Origin: Eutypa lata
Taxonomy: Eukaryota; Ascomycota; Sordariomycetes; Xylariales; Diatrypaceae
Direction of reading: 5' to 3'
DNA: 64,000 bases
Assembly: GCA_022661535.1 (NCBI GenBank)
Contig: JAKULF010000003.1
Location: 4,216,001 to 4,280,000 of the forward strand
Shown: piece by piece, positions 48,349 through 60,518 of the stretch
Layout of the letters: every line of letters begins with the position of its first letter
How positions within the stretch are numbered: position 1 is the first letter of the stretch
The notes under the pieces: generated by a model
What the model was told of the DNA's origin: nothing
The model's database searches: none
The model's input: the letters and a program-made list of their open reading frames with translations, nothing else
Translations under genes and position numbers: made by a program

Positions 48349-51300
48349 ATGGATCAGCCAATGTCAACTGTTCGAAGTGGCCCTCCAGCGCCGACAAGCG
48401 CTAAGTCAAGCCAGCTCTTCATCCGTGACTATCCTCATAGAGCAATTGCCATCACAACATCGACTCATGCTCTCATCTTCCGCTACAGCCCCACCACCAA
48501 CGAAGCCATTCTCAATGGCTCTCTGGCTTCCGTCTCCTCGGCGCGAGCCCGCTCCACCAGCGACGGCCTTGTGTCCAAATGCATGGTTGAATTCTCCCCT
48601 ATCACGCGGGATCTACTAAGCGAGTTTCGACCACTAACCCCGCGACCAATCTATGGAACGCTGGGCCTTATTGCTATTAATCAGGACGTGTTTCTATGCG
48701 TGGTGACCCATGCCACGCGGGTAGCGTCACTGCGACCTGGCGAGACGGTCGAGAGGATTGTGAGCGTGGATTTCTTCTGTCTAAACAGCGCCGACTACGA
48801 TCAGATCTCGCTCAGCACATGGGATAGTGAGCTAGTAGACTCTGCGTCTACTTATGGACAGAACCTCAATCGCAGGGAGGGAGAGATAGACTATCCCTAT
48901 CAGGAACTTCAGAAGTTGCTGAGTAACGGGTCGTTCTACTATAGTACTGACTTTGATTTAACAAATCGAATGCAGGATAGGTAGGTGCCTTGAACCTCGT
49001 CTACCTGTCTAATAGAGCTTTATCACTGACCCCTCTTAGACCAGTTGACTCAGACACCTTTCACATAGATAACTTTGACGATTCTTTCCTTTGGAACTCC
49101 TACATGATCAGCCCTTTGCTTAAGTTCCGCTCTCGACTAATGGCCCATGAGCGTGAGACGCTAGACGCATCTAGGATTCTCACTTCTGCTATACGAGGGT
49201 TTTGCTTGACTATGACAATTCCCCAAGCAGCGGCGCCCTTGCGAGCTTCTAAGACAGGGCTTCCTTCTTTCCTTACTGTCATATCTCGCCTGTCTTGCAA
49301 GAGGGCTGGGACGCGCTTTAACAGCCGAGGAATTGATGATGACGGCAACGTCGCTAATTTTGTCGAGACCGAAACGATTTACTGGAGTCCATCTGGTGTC
49401 TTATTTTCGTATGCGCAGGTTCGCGGTTCAGTCCCTGTCTTCTGGGAGCAAACGGCTGGCCTTATCCCGGGCCAGCAAAAGATTTCCATTACACGCTCTG
49501 CCGATGGCACACAGCCTGCATTTGATAAGCATTTTGAAGAATTGGAGCAGTCGTATGGAGCGGTCCACATCGTGAACCTTCTGAGCGCGACAAAGCCTGG
49601 CGAGGCCGAGCTGAGCCAGCTATTTCATTACGGCGTACAGCACTGTCCGCTCAACCGTCTGGGAGAAAAGCAGTCGGCTGATCATGCGCTATTACGAGAA
49701 ACAGACTACGATTTCCATGCAGAAACGAAAGTTGCTGGCTATGAGGCTGCACGCGAGATCCGGCGGTATATCGAGCATTCTGCCGAAGGCTTTGCATATT
49801 ATCTTGCTGAAGAGACCGATGACTCGGCTGATATGTTGAACGAATCGAATGAAGGGCACCGGATGGTTGTTGTATTGCAACAAGAGGGTGTGTTTCGGAC
49901 AAATTGTCTAGATTGCCTAGACAGGACAAATTTAATCCAGACTCTCATCTCTCAAATGGCCGTGGAAGGATTTCTGGGCCACCGTGAAGAATACGCTGCG
50001 GCAGACTTCTGGATGCGACATTCTACCCTCTGGGCGGACAATGGTGATGCTCTTTCCAGGATATATGCGGGAACGGGCGCCTTGAAATCATCATTCACTA
50101 GAACTGGCAAGATGTCTCTTGCCGGAGCATTTGCTGATGCACGAAAGAGTGCAACCAGATTATACATTAACAACTTTACTGACAAGGCGAGACAAAATAC
50201 AATAGACCTGCTCTTAGGGAGACTTGTTGGTCAATCTCCAGTCTATCTCTATGATCCAATCAGCGAATTTGTGTCTACTGAGTTAGGAAAACGTAGTTCC
50301 GAGTACTCCTCTACTGAGCCAATCACAATGTAAGCACCCCAACATATGCAAAATCCTTGTCAGCTTTTTACTTACAAGTCCTCCCAAAAGATGGGCCGGT
50401 ACTTTCAACCTCAATGGACGTACGAATGGGATGAATGACGATCTCTCGTCATGGATTTGGCCTGCCGAGCTCGGTTCGACTCAACCCGAAATAATGGTTG
50501 TTGGATTCCAAGAAATCGTGGAGCTGAGTGCCCAACAGATCATGAACAGTGACCCAACTAGGAAACAAGCATGGGAGCGCGCCATCAAACAGACCTTGAA
50601 CAGGAAGGCTAAAGAGATAGGAGGCGAGAAGTATGTCTTGCTCCGGAGTGGACAGCTCGTTGGTGCCGCACTATGCATTTTTGTGAAGGCCTCGTCACTC
50701 CCTAAGATCAAGAATGTTGAGGGGAGTGTCAAGAAGACGGGCATGTCTGGAATCGCCGGCAACAAGGGCGCAGTTAGCATCCGTATGGACTATGCAAACA
50801 CACAATTGTGTGTTGTTACGGCACATCTGGCTGCTGGTTTCTCAAACTACGACGAGAGGAATAGAGATTATGCAACCATACATCATGGGTTGCGTTTCCA
50901 GAGGAACAGGGCCATCGATGACCACGGTATGACTTCGATTTCGAATCTCCGCAAGCCATACACTAACAGCTCACAGACACAGTCATATGGCTCGGAGATT
51001 TTAACTACCGTATTGGGTTATCACACGATACAGCTATGGACCTTATCAAGAAACAGGATCTGGAGAAGCTATACGAAAATGACCAGGTCCGCTTATACTC
51101 TTAGAGCCCTGACAAGTCCCTGACTGACTTACAGCAGCTGAATCTCCAAATGGTGGCCGGTCTCTCTTTCCCCTATTATTCGGAAGCCCGAATTACCTTC
51201 ATGCCAACCTACAAATTCGATGTTGGGGTGGACAGATATGACACTTCGTAAGTTGCCAAGGAAATTCCATACAACTCGTACTGATATATAAACAGAGAGA

Positions 51301-52607
51301 AAGCTCGTATTCCGGCGTGGACAGACCGTATACTGCGTAAAGGTACAAATATAAGGCAATTGGCCTATAATTCTGCTCCGCTGCGCTTCTCTGACCATCG
51401 TCCCGTTTATGCAATTTTCCAATGCACCGTCAATATTATTGATGAGGCGTTACGCGAAAAGATCAGCCGACAACTGTATGAACGTCGCAAGGGGGAAATA
51501 GGTCATCCAACCACAAACTTGCTCAGTGAAGACTCAGACGAAGAAGAAGATCTCATAGGTTACGACCCAGTGGAGCCAGGGCTTCCCCCAGCCAGTTCAG
51601 ATCGACAGAGATGGTGGCTAGATAATGGCAAAATGGCACAATCTACAGTTGGTCCACCGTCAGGTTTCGGCGGCAATGATAGTTCTACCGTAATTCTCAA
51701 CCCGAACCGCCCTTCCAATCCATTCCCCCCCACAGACGAGCCGGATTGGGTCGCCGTGCCAAGATCAGGGTCGAGACTTTCCTCCTTCTCCAGCATCTCC
51801 AGCAGCCCCTATGAGCAGATCAATCACTCAACCCTCCTATCGACATCCGCGTCGAGTTCTGCACCCAGGAAGTTACCGCCACCATTCGACCCCGCAGCAG
51901 CATTGCCTACTAAATTTGGCCGGGTTAATCTAGCAGAAGAACAGATATCGCGTAGTCCGAAGAACGAAGCACCCCCTCCCCCTCCGCCCAGAAGACAAAC
52001 TGCAGCGCAGACTCCGTCGCAGCCCATTCCGGCCAGGTCAATGTCCTTCCCAGTAGCTCCAAGCACTGCATCTTCAGCATCGCCAGGTCCTCTAGCCTCA
52101 GCCACTACAAGCAAGCTTAAGCCTGGCCCGCCCGTGGCTAGGAAGCCAGCCCATCTTGCGTCGGCCTCCCCTACGAACAGCCCCCCCGCATCCGAAACCG
52201 GGCAGTTCCCGGCATTCGTGAGCACCAACGCCAGACACTCCATTCCTCGCAAGCCAGCCACAAGGGTGTCTGACTTGACGTCGAGGCTCGAGTCAAGCGG
52301 GAGCGGGAGTGGATCTCTGACGGGAGGCATGCGTAATTCACTGCCACCTCCTCGGCAGCCAGAGCGCGTCAGTCATAGTCCTACGTCCAGCATTCACTCC
52401 CACAGTTCCACGCCGTCGGGTGGAATAAACCTACCTGGCTTGGGCAAGGTAGAGCGCAAACCTGTCAAACCGACACCACGTCCCCTACAACAGGGAGTAA
52501 CGCAGCCCCCGCAGCTAACGAAGCCCGCGCGCAAACCGACGATGGACCTCCTAGGCGACGATGAACCGAGCGAGATGGGTGGCTGGGAAACACTGAAGCC
52601 TAGCTGA
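48349..52607 (+). CDS. Synaptojanin-type phosphoinositide phosphatase (Sac1 plus 5-phosphatase)
   Basis: Six exons, 48349-48980, 49040-50329, 50391-50926, 50977-51086, 51138-51247 and 51296-52607; 1329 residues. The N-terminal Sac domain carries an intact CX5R(T) site, RTNCLDCLDRTN at 497-508 (Cys500), so unlike yeast Inp51 it should be active. The inositol 5-phosphatase domain (about 641-935) has WAGTFNLNG, QEIVEL, WLGDFNYRI, PAWTDRIL and SDHRPVYA. The Pro/Ser-rich tail contains an NPF tripeptide (about residue 1034), a motif bound by EH-domain endocytic proteins, and poly-Pro runs suited to SH3 domains. It is equivalent to yeast Inp52/Inp53, which hydrolyse PI(4,5)P2 and other phosphoinositides during endocytosis and actin organisation. 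Intron 4 (51087-51137) ends CAGCAG, so a one-Gln variant is possible. The ATG at 48349 is chosen as first in frame; Met at 48361 is an alternative. Confidence 0.93.
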
Positions 52608-53450
52608 AATACCCCCGCCCCAAGTGTTTCTCAGATAGCCTCGAGGGCTATTTTGTTGACCATATAATGGGTATCATGGCGCGGAGTTGGATGGGTTTTT
52701 TAATTGGTTCAATTCATAGCGGGTTTTTAAAAATGCCAAAAACGAAGGAAAACGGATCTCATGCATAGCAGTCTTCTTGTTAGGAAAAAGCACATAGTTT
52801 AGATAGAAACTCAATACTACGATGAAAGGAAGCCACATTGTAGTCTATCCATAGAGCATGACTACGAAGGTTCGTTAAAAAAGTTGAGTCGGATAGGGTT
52901 AGAAGGATCAGGGTACTTGGTAGCTTAGAGAATATATATATATATATATTTCACGGATCTCAATCATCCTTACAGAATTTCCAAAGTACCGCTTGAAACC
53001 TGGAGTAAAGACTTTATATTTACTCGCAATTTAAGCTGCTAGGGTTCATCGAAGAAGGAACAAATGTAATGAATGCTACGCAATATCCCCCTTTTCTGAT
53101 CTTGCAGCTTACGTCCTTAAAACATAAAATCATAACTAGAACGAACCACTTGAAACGCTTGATAATTCGACGCTGGAGATCTACTATAAAATGGGGTTGC
53201 AACTCATGTAGCTGAAAAACTCCTCTTATGTGGTTACCTACTTATCTCTGCTACGGCGTGTTTCGAGAGTAGTAATGCTTCACTACTACTCGTCTTGCCT
53301 TCCGCAGGCTTCAATATTTGATCCCCTATATATTCTCGACCAAACCACCTACGTATCTATCCTGCATAGTACGAATGTACGTGTGTATCGCTCGATTGTC
53401 CTCTTGCTCGTCGCTCTTGACAGCACCTAGCTAGTTAACTATCCCTCACA

Positions 53451-53476
53451 TACCTACCTACCTACCTACCTACCTA
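53451..53476. repeat. TACC tetranucleotide array
   Basis: Six uninterrupted TACC units, then TATCTA. Confidence 0.9.
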
Positions 53477-53797
53477 TCTATTTTATTCAAGGCAGAGCTT
53501 CTTTTTCTTAACGACCATAGATAATAATAAGCAAGGCTACAGACTGCCAGGTATAAGGAAGAAAAGGCACCTATCTAGTTGAACTTATCCGTCGATTCTG
53601 TCCATCAGCTTCTGTTCATCATATGCCTGAATGATTCTGCACGCCTAGGACACGTACGTATATCAGCAGAGAGGCATCGTAGGACCGTGTTTTGAATAAA
53701 GCTACTTTATTTGCCTATGTGGTCGGTGTTGTTTTATCTCTGAAGTTTCTCGTGGGATTCTTGGGGAAACGAGCAAGCCACTGCCACTGCCACCACA

Positions 53798-53825
53798 CTA
53801 CCTACCTACCTACATACCTAGGTAT
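53798..53825. repeat. TACC array ending in palindromic TACCTAGGTA
   Basis: Three TACC units, TACA, then TACCTAGGTA. Confidence 0.85.
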
Positions 53826-54053
53826 CAACCGACTAAGTTAGCCGAATGACAACCCCTATCTGTGAGGGGCGGGAGGTATGTAGGTATACCGCAAGGAGGC
53901 AAAGGAGAAGCCAAAAGGGGAAGAAAAGAACCCATAGGTAGAACCCAAAAAACAACCAAGTACCCGGTGAGAATTCGAGATCACTAAATGACGAACAAGT
54001 CATTAATAGAAGATTCATGATAGCATCTTCGTTGTTTTCTCTTTTCTCAACAG

Positions 54054-54094
54054 CTACTACCTACTACCTACTACCTACTACCTGCTACCTACTA
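54054..54094. repeat. CTACTAC/CTACCTA heptameric array
   Basis: Roughly six units of seven bases (TACTACC), one with a T to G change. Confidence 0.85.
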
Positions 54095-54372
54095 TCCTTT
54101 TCGGTACGAACGGGAAGGAAACATAACACCCAGCATCCAAGCTAGCAAGGCCAAGCAAGGCCAAGCGAGCAAGCACACTGGTATATATGTAGGTAGATGC
54201 ATGCATGAATATACGTACATCTCCCATCCCGCCTTTACCCCATTACCCCATGAATGGCTGCATGTAACCCGGGGACGCAGGGGGGGGGGGACTGTTGCGG
54301 GTTGCGCATCCTTTTGATGCGGGGGAAGGGGTTGGTGGCAAGTAGTAGCCATGGCGGTGGTTAGTTGCTCGC

Positions 54373-54391
54373 TACCTACCTACCTACCTAT
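54373..54391. repeat. TACC tetranucleotide array
   Basis: About five TACC units. Confidence 0.85.
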
Positions 54392-54954
54392 TTAAAACAC
54401 GAAAACCCCTGCCTACCGATCTACCTGGTTAATCTAACCCTCTCCAACTTCATGTCATCTCTTAAATCGTGGGAGTTCACTGCCTCTCTTTCTTCCCTAG
54501 GACATCTCGACTACTTTGTTACTTGTGACAAATTTGCTCACTTACTTCCACACGAGCGGTTGAACTACTATATCACTCACGACGTGGTTTTTTTTTTCGT
54601 TTGATGCATAGGGGGGGAGATGTTGAGCTCCGGCTCAAGCCATGAAACCATAAAAACATAATATTGACGCCGGCCGGCGTGGCTAATTTGGTAATGGACA
54701 TAGCGTACACCCAAGCCCCGACTCCTTGCGCGTATTGTCTGGGTATCATTTGATTCAAACAATCTTCTCTTCCTCCTCTCTCCGATATCTCGAAGGGTCT
54801 AACCAGGTCTGCCTCGCCTCTGCATAGATCTAGGTCTAGTTCTCATCTATATCGTATCTAATTTCATCCCGGGTGCCTCGGCCCTGTCTATATTTTTGGG
54901 GTTTTTTTCATCTTGTTATTCTCAGGAACGTTCCTTGTCTGGGGAGTTTCAAGT

Positions 54955-56108
54955 TTAAGCGTCCAGCGTCTTGAAGGTCCAACTCTCGGTGCCCTCCTTG
55001 AAGGGAACGCCGAGCTCGAACAGCTTGACGATGACCTTGCTGAAGTCGTTGAAGAAAAGGTCATTGTTCTTGGCGTACTTCTCGACCCACTGCTTCATGG
55101 CCTTGTCCTGGGTGAGAGCGTAGTCCGCAGGAAGCATCATAAGAGTCTTGGATCCATCCTGGAGCTGCCTGGGACCATCCCACTTACGGTATGCCCACTT
55201 CTCGCTGAGGAGCAGGGTGTAGTAGTCGTTGGTCAACACGGTGGGAGAGAAGGTCCAGGGGCCATCGAACCCACTTCGGTCGGTGTGGCAGCGGCCGAGG
55301 GCATGGGCACCGGCGAGGGCGACGATCTCCTGGTCGTTGAAGCCCATCCGGTAGAAGATATTTCGCAAATGATCAGCACCCTGGGCCCCGTCGGGAAGAC
55401 GCCCGTCAGGAGTGCAGAATGCGACATCCCGGTCCTGCCGGCCAGGGCGGTAGGGGATAGCGGGACCCAGCATCTCCTGTATCGCAGTGACGCCGCCCAA
55501 AATCCAAAGGTCGGAGTAGGTGATCCACGGGAACTTGGCTATCAGGTGCGTGTTAGTTTTGTTTTTCACTTCACATATAGGGGATAGGTGGGGGTTTAAA
55601 AAAACATACCCTTCACTGGCTCGAGGAAGTCCCGTGCGTGCTTCAGACCGGCGTTAGCACCGTGATCGCCTTCCGGTGCGAAACGCATGGTAGCGCCATT
55701 GCTACCGCCGGTGCCCGTCTCCTTATCGTAGGTACCGCTAGCGTGCCAGGCGAGGCGGACGAGGACGGGCCCGTAGCTACCGTCGTCATAGTCGTCCTTC
55801 TCGTCCAAGCGAGAGGCAATCTCGTTGTAGACCTTCTGGTAGTCCTCCTTAGTCGGAGCGAAGACCTTGGTGGAGGCAGGCGAGGCCCGCGTATAGAAAT
55901 AGTAGCCACCAGCACCGGCGGCGACGGCACCGGCGGCGTAGAGGAGAGCCGAAGAGCTCGAGTTCTTGGGCGCCTCGGACGAGTAGAAGCGACGGCCGCT
56001 GCCACCCTGCTGGCGGAACGCCTGTCGGGAACTCGTCGCGAAGGTGTTTCGGGTGGTGGTGCGCAGAGCCGCGCGGGCGAACTGGCGGGATGTTGTTGAG
56101 GTGGACAT
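54955..56108 (-). CDS. CCP1: Cytochrome c peroxidase, mitochondrial
   Basis: Two exons, complement(join(54955..55538,55610..56108)), 360 residues. A basic, Ser/Thr/Arg-rich presequence ([17 protein letters not shown]) is followed by a hydrophobic span ([20 protein letters not shown]), the bipartite signal that sorts Ccp1 to the intermembrane space. The catalytic domain has the distal triad Arg-Trp-His in [12 protein letters not shown], proximal His in [12 protein letters not shown], and the radical-site Trp in DGPWTF; it ends SWTFKTLDA. The enzyme reduces hydrogen peroxide with electrons from cytochrome c. The intron (55539-55609) has a GTATGT donor, CTAAC branch and TAG. An intron in the 5' leader is also likely (56120-56307). 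Confidence 0.96.
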
Positions 56109-56119
56109 CTCTTCTTCTT

Positions 56120-56307
56120 CTAAGGCAGAAAGGTTAGAGATATGAAGTTGATAAGAGGTAGGGATGGCGTCAGATTGCGAGAGGGGAAGTCAAGATAAGA
56201 GAAAGAGAGAGCAGAGCCAACGAGGAAAGCTCTTTCATTCCAACGAGGAAAGCTCTTTCATTCATACATATGATGGATATTAGACAGGGTGAGAGTTAAG
56301 TGCTTAC
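56120..56307 (-). other. Probable intron in the 5' leader of the cytochrome c peroxidase gene
   Basis: On the minus strand there is AAG-GTAAGCA at 56307, a CTAAC branch, and CTGCCTTAG ending at 56120, only 11 nt before the ATG. Inferred from motifs only. Confidence 0.5.
56217..56262. repeat. Perfect tandem duplication of a 23-bp unit
   Basis: Two adjacent identical 23-bp copies (unit begins CCAACGAGGAAAGCTC and ends TTTCATT), inside the probable leader intron of CCP1. Confidence 0.95.
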
Positions 56308-58165
56308 CTTAAGGATCAACTATGCTAGAGAAGGGGCGGGAAATAATAAGCAATGAAGACGACACAAACGAACGGGGTAGGAATGAAGGAATTGTTGTTT
56401 AATAAGTAGTTGGTTACAACTTATTCGGTAAGAAATCCCGAAATATTCTACTCCTCCATATATAGTACATACGTACATGCGGTTTGCTGACTACGACACG
56501 CCCAAGCGTGCCCTGGTGTTAGAGAGTTACATGCTTCTTAATAATACTCCTCCCCAATTCCTCCGTACCAGGGCTCCAGTCCCAGGCCAGGGCTTCTTGT
56601 TAGCAAACCGTCGGCTTCTGAAAAGTACCACCTGTATCGAGTAAGTACAGTAATTAGAAGTCTTTCATTGGTCAATCTCTGTCTGTGGTTTGTTTCCGCT
56701 AGCGTCCGCAGCCACTGCTCCGATACATACAGTACCCGCTGAGGTTGTCACTAAGCCAATTCAGGGGTTGGTGCTCTCCGCAACTTATGTATGTATCTAC
56801 CACTGTCATGTCATGTCATGTACCTCTTATTATTAATATTTGACGTATTTGTAGCAGATGCCGGAGCCTTCCCGAGCAATAAAATATCATGGTGCCATCT
56901 GACATCGGATGTTCTGATGTTGCTTTTAGCGAATGAAGGCATGTATGTACAAAATTTCAAGAGGCAAGAGTTCCTACGTAGTTAGGGTCAAGTCTTGCCA
57001 ATCTTGTGATCTGGGTTAGGGAGTTCATGACTATATTTCCCAATGTTGACTCATGCGGGCACGGAATTTGCATCAGAGCAATAACTAGTTAGGTACCTAA
57101 ATAATTAGAAGATACGTAAGATAGCAAACCATTTATATCATGCGCTGACGAAATTCCCAACGGGTTTTGTAGCCACCACCACCACCACCAGGTACTAGAG
57201 GCTAGCGCCCTATACTTAACTAACACCCTCTCGGTAACTTGAACAGTTTTTCCACGTGCTTCCATCTGGGGCTGACGGGTCCGGTCCCCGAACTACTGCG
57301 TACCTACCTACCCTACCTACCTACCAATCTCCATACACAGACATACAAATAGTAAGCAGAAACTTTTTTCCTAGTCCTTCGTACGAATACCTCATACGAA
57401 TATCTCTCTCGGCGATATCGGCCATCATGTAGCTCTTAATCATAACTACTATGTAGTTAGATAGAGGTCCGCGTCTACCTATAGTGCCAGCAAGGCCAGG
57501 TACATACTAATAGCAAGTTTTGTTCATATAACTACTAGCGATAAAATATATATCACAAGCCCGAGGGCCCCGAGTTGATATCGGTCCGAGCTCGGCATGC
57601 GGCATCGAGTCCGCACGCGCATCTAGTCTACACGCGGCTCCGCATCCGTCCCGCATTGCTTATGGACTAACTAGGTAGTTATATTAAGGTAGATATAGGA
57701 CCCCATCGCCCATACAACATCTCCCGTTCTGCTAGATTTACGTAGGTAAGTATTCCGTCGTTCGATACCAAGTTATAAATAGTCAACAGTCTATGTGTAT
57801 GTGTATGCCATAACTTGAGAAATGCTCACGCGGCCAAAGCTTTAGGTAAGGTGATTGATCCATTAGTATAGTGCATTTTGGAATATCATCTAGCTTCGTA
57901 TAAGTTAAGCCATTCAAGAGACCGAATGTCTCCCATCTCCCACGTTTTCTAGGGAACCCGACCCTTATTACACACCTACAAAGCATGCATAAGAGCATCT
58001 ATGCATAGCCGTTGCCACACTGTTGCAGCACCTTTTTCAATCCCATTCCCACCCAAGAATGAGGGCAGCTGAACGTAAAAATACATTGACCCAAATACGA
58101 ACCACACCATTGCCTCCAGTAGGCATCTAGTTCCCTCCATGAAGATGTAGGAGTATCCCAGCTCC
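56263..58165. other. Intergenic spacer upstream of CCP1
   Basis: About 1.9 kb, no gene seen. Contains a TCATG repeat (56804-56822), a CCACCA run at 57174-57189 and a TACC cluster at 57300-57327. The Prp39 3' flank is at the right end. Confidence 0.5.
56804..56822. repeat. TCATG pentanucleotide array
   Basis: About three tandem TCATG units, the complement phase of the CATGA unit seen at 25859 and 28893. Confidence 0.8.
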
Positions 58166-60518
58166 TTATTCGAATGGAGCAGTCCCGGTAGCCGTCGGCT
58201 CATGTTCATCATGGAAATACTCGTAATAAGCAGGATACCGGCCTTCCGCTTTCGCTCTCGTGGTTTCATCTAGAGGCGTCTTCGCCGTCCCATTCTCCTT
58301 GGCTGCTTGCCTGTCAAGCACGCATAGCGATGCGGGACTATTCACATGGTTATAATTTAGTAAGAGGATTTTACGCTAGGAAGCTTACCCATAAATCTCG
58401 CGATCGATAGTGAGGAATTGCTTCATGGCCTCCTTGCTGCCACGGCCTTGAAGGTAGTCGAGATAAGTCAAGAATAGATCTTTCTTTGCAGCCGACGATA
58501 TCCGGCTCTTTGCGAGAAGTTCGTCAAATATGTGCTTCACTCGCTCGCCATGCTGAGACTCGAGTTCTGCGTTGGTGGGTTGCTCGAGCTCAAACTCAAT
58601 CCATTTTTGCCAGAAATGGCGGCTATCCGCATACCACTGAACGTTCTTTGAGAAGACGGTCCGTGCTTCGTCTACTGACCCTTTGATCTTCCATAACAGG
58701 AAGGCCCACTCAGTGACCAGGACGGCTTTCGTAAAGATATTGATATTAGGTGTATCAATCTGAGCCTTGTAAACCTCGATCGCGGCGTCAAGGCCCTTCT
58801 GCCGCCTTTGAAGGTTTGCCCACGACACAATGGTTTCGACCGAATCAGGCAGCTGCGTCAGTACGGCTTCATGGATATCCCGAGCCACATCGACTCGGCC
58901 ATGCGACTCCTCGAAATAGGCGAATTGCAACCTGATGCCTGGTCTGCTGAGCGGAACATACAAGGTAGCGGCTCTCATGTAGATATGGCGGACTTCCTCC
59001 TCCTTGCCAGGTTGAGAAGACATCCATCTAGCATACCGGAACCAAAATTCGTCATAAAGCGCGCATGTCACAAGGCAACGCTCGTAGAGGAACGTGATTC
59101 TAGCAAAATCGCCCTCACTCTCCTCGAAGTCCAAGTACTTGCGCCAGTTGACCATCTGGGACTGGTCTAGCTCCGTCACGTGGAAATACGGCCGTTTCAA
59201 CTCTGACTCGTATGTCCATCGCTTTGTCGTCTCTTCTTGTGTCTGCTGGAAGATCTCGTAATACATACTATCAATCTTGGCGCGGATGTCCCTCTCAACC
59301 TCAAGCTCCGGCCGAGCCAATCCGCCAAAGGGAGCAGTTTCGGCCTCAACTTCAGAACGATATCGCGTTAGGGTTTCTGCCGATACCAACTCCTTTACTG
59401 GGCGACTATGGGCTAGTTGACGAAAACGCTCGTAGTATCGCGCATATTGATGCATTGGAATGTTTATCACGCGCTGAAGGATCGCGAAAATCTTGTCCTG
59501 GGCCTCCTGTCGCTCCTCGTATTCGATGTATCTGTCCCAGAAAGGATGTGCCAGGAAATCTAGACCAACGGAGGTGGCGGCTCGCTCAAAGAGTCTAGTA
59601 GATAGGGTTAGCGGAGACGAACTACAGGAAAGGGGAGGGGAGGTGGAGGGCGGAGGAGGAGTGTAAATACTGGTAAGGGGGTATTGTGCAAAGCAGCAGT
59701 TCCAAAAATCCAAATCAATCCGAACTAGCTAGGCGAAGTAGTAGGAGTACGACGTGAAAGCGTTATATGTCAGACAGGTGTGACTATGTGAAAGACCAGC
59801 GCCTGGCAGAGCTTGTGAGAAAAACAACATCAAACAGTGACGGCTATTGTTGGCATCTCTCACCGTCAAGGGCTAAGCGTCTAAGATCTGTCTCTTGTGG
59901 AGCTAAAGATCGGTATGGTATGCATTGCTGCTCTGTTGGTGGTACAGTTATGGGAAGGAAACTTCCTATTCTACTTACTCTCTGACGAGATCAGGGTTGT
60001 GGTTGGTCTCCATCTTGAAGGAGCAGTATGATGCCCATAAATCGACGCAGTTTGTTATACTAGCGCATCCACGTTCATAGATCTGGTAGGTATTAGCAAT
60101 CTTGATCGAAGAGAGAAGGCCTGAGTAGCTGGGAGGGATGTTCATTACCATCTCTGCTGATTCGGGACCGGAAATGTTGAACTCGAGGTCGGCATACTTC
60201 TTCCAGTAACCGAAGAGGAGAGGAAACTTGAGTAGGAATCGATCGTAAACATCGCGCAATGTAGCTAAAGCTTGAGGGCTTGAGTTACGGTTTAGACCTC
60301 CTTCTTGCGACTCGCAAGCGCGAATGAGTTTCTCCCAGGATTCGAAGTTGTCGGTATCGGCTTCCTACAGAGCACACAATAGCATCAGTAAATAAGCTAC
60401 AGAGGCGGCATAGCCAAGGGTGGGCTTTCTTCTTTATAGTACGTACCACCTCAACCGTCAACTTCTTTATCTCGGCGTTCTCATCGTCACCGGTGCCAAA
60501 CTGATTGAAGTCTGCCAT
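58166..60518 (-). CDS. PRP39: Pre-mRNA processing factor 39 (U1 snRNP component)
   Basis: Four exons, complement(join(58166..58310,58389..59594,59979..60364,60447..60518)), 602 residues. The body is built of HAT (half-TPR) repeats with the spaced aromatic pattern: ESWEKLIRACE, VYDRFLLKFPLLFGYWKKYA, IYERGCA, LWASYCSFKM, FWDRYIEYEERQ, YARYYERFRQLA, VNWRKYLDFEE, LYERCLVTCALYDEFWFRYA. This order and spacing match Prp39/PRPF39, which acts in 5' splice-site recognition by the U1 snRNP. The first exon (MADFNQFGTGDDENAEIKKL) is acidic. The last exon gives YPAYYEYFHDEHEP. The 59595-59978 intron is long (384 nt) but has a clean GTAAGT donor and CTAAC/CTAG end. The last exon acceptor (GACAG) is less certain. 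Confidence 0.92.

Larger units (their letters stand above)
52608..54954. other. Intergenic, 2.3 kb, densest tetranucleotide repeats of the window
   Basis: No gene seen between two converging genes. Holds a TA run (52932-52949), TACC arrays at 53451-53476, 53798-53825 and 54373-54391, a CTACTAC array at 54054-54094 and an 11-G run at 54280-54290. Confidence 0.6.

Noticed and set aside
54913..56099. Plus-strand frames of 224 and 153 codons opposite cytochrome c peroxidase
   Set aside because: Antisense shadow of a firmly identified gene; no independent start context, splice signals or homology.
59767..59985. Small plus-strand frame within the long PRP39 intron
   Set aside because: 72 codons with no recognisable domain; falls inside an intron with clean splice signals on the other strand.
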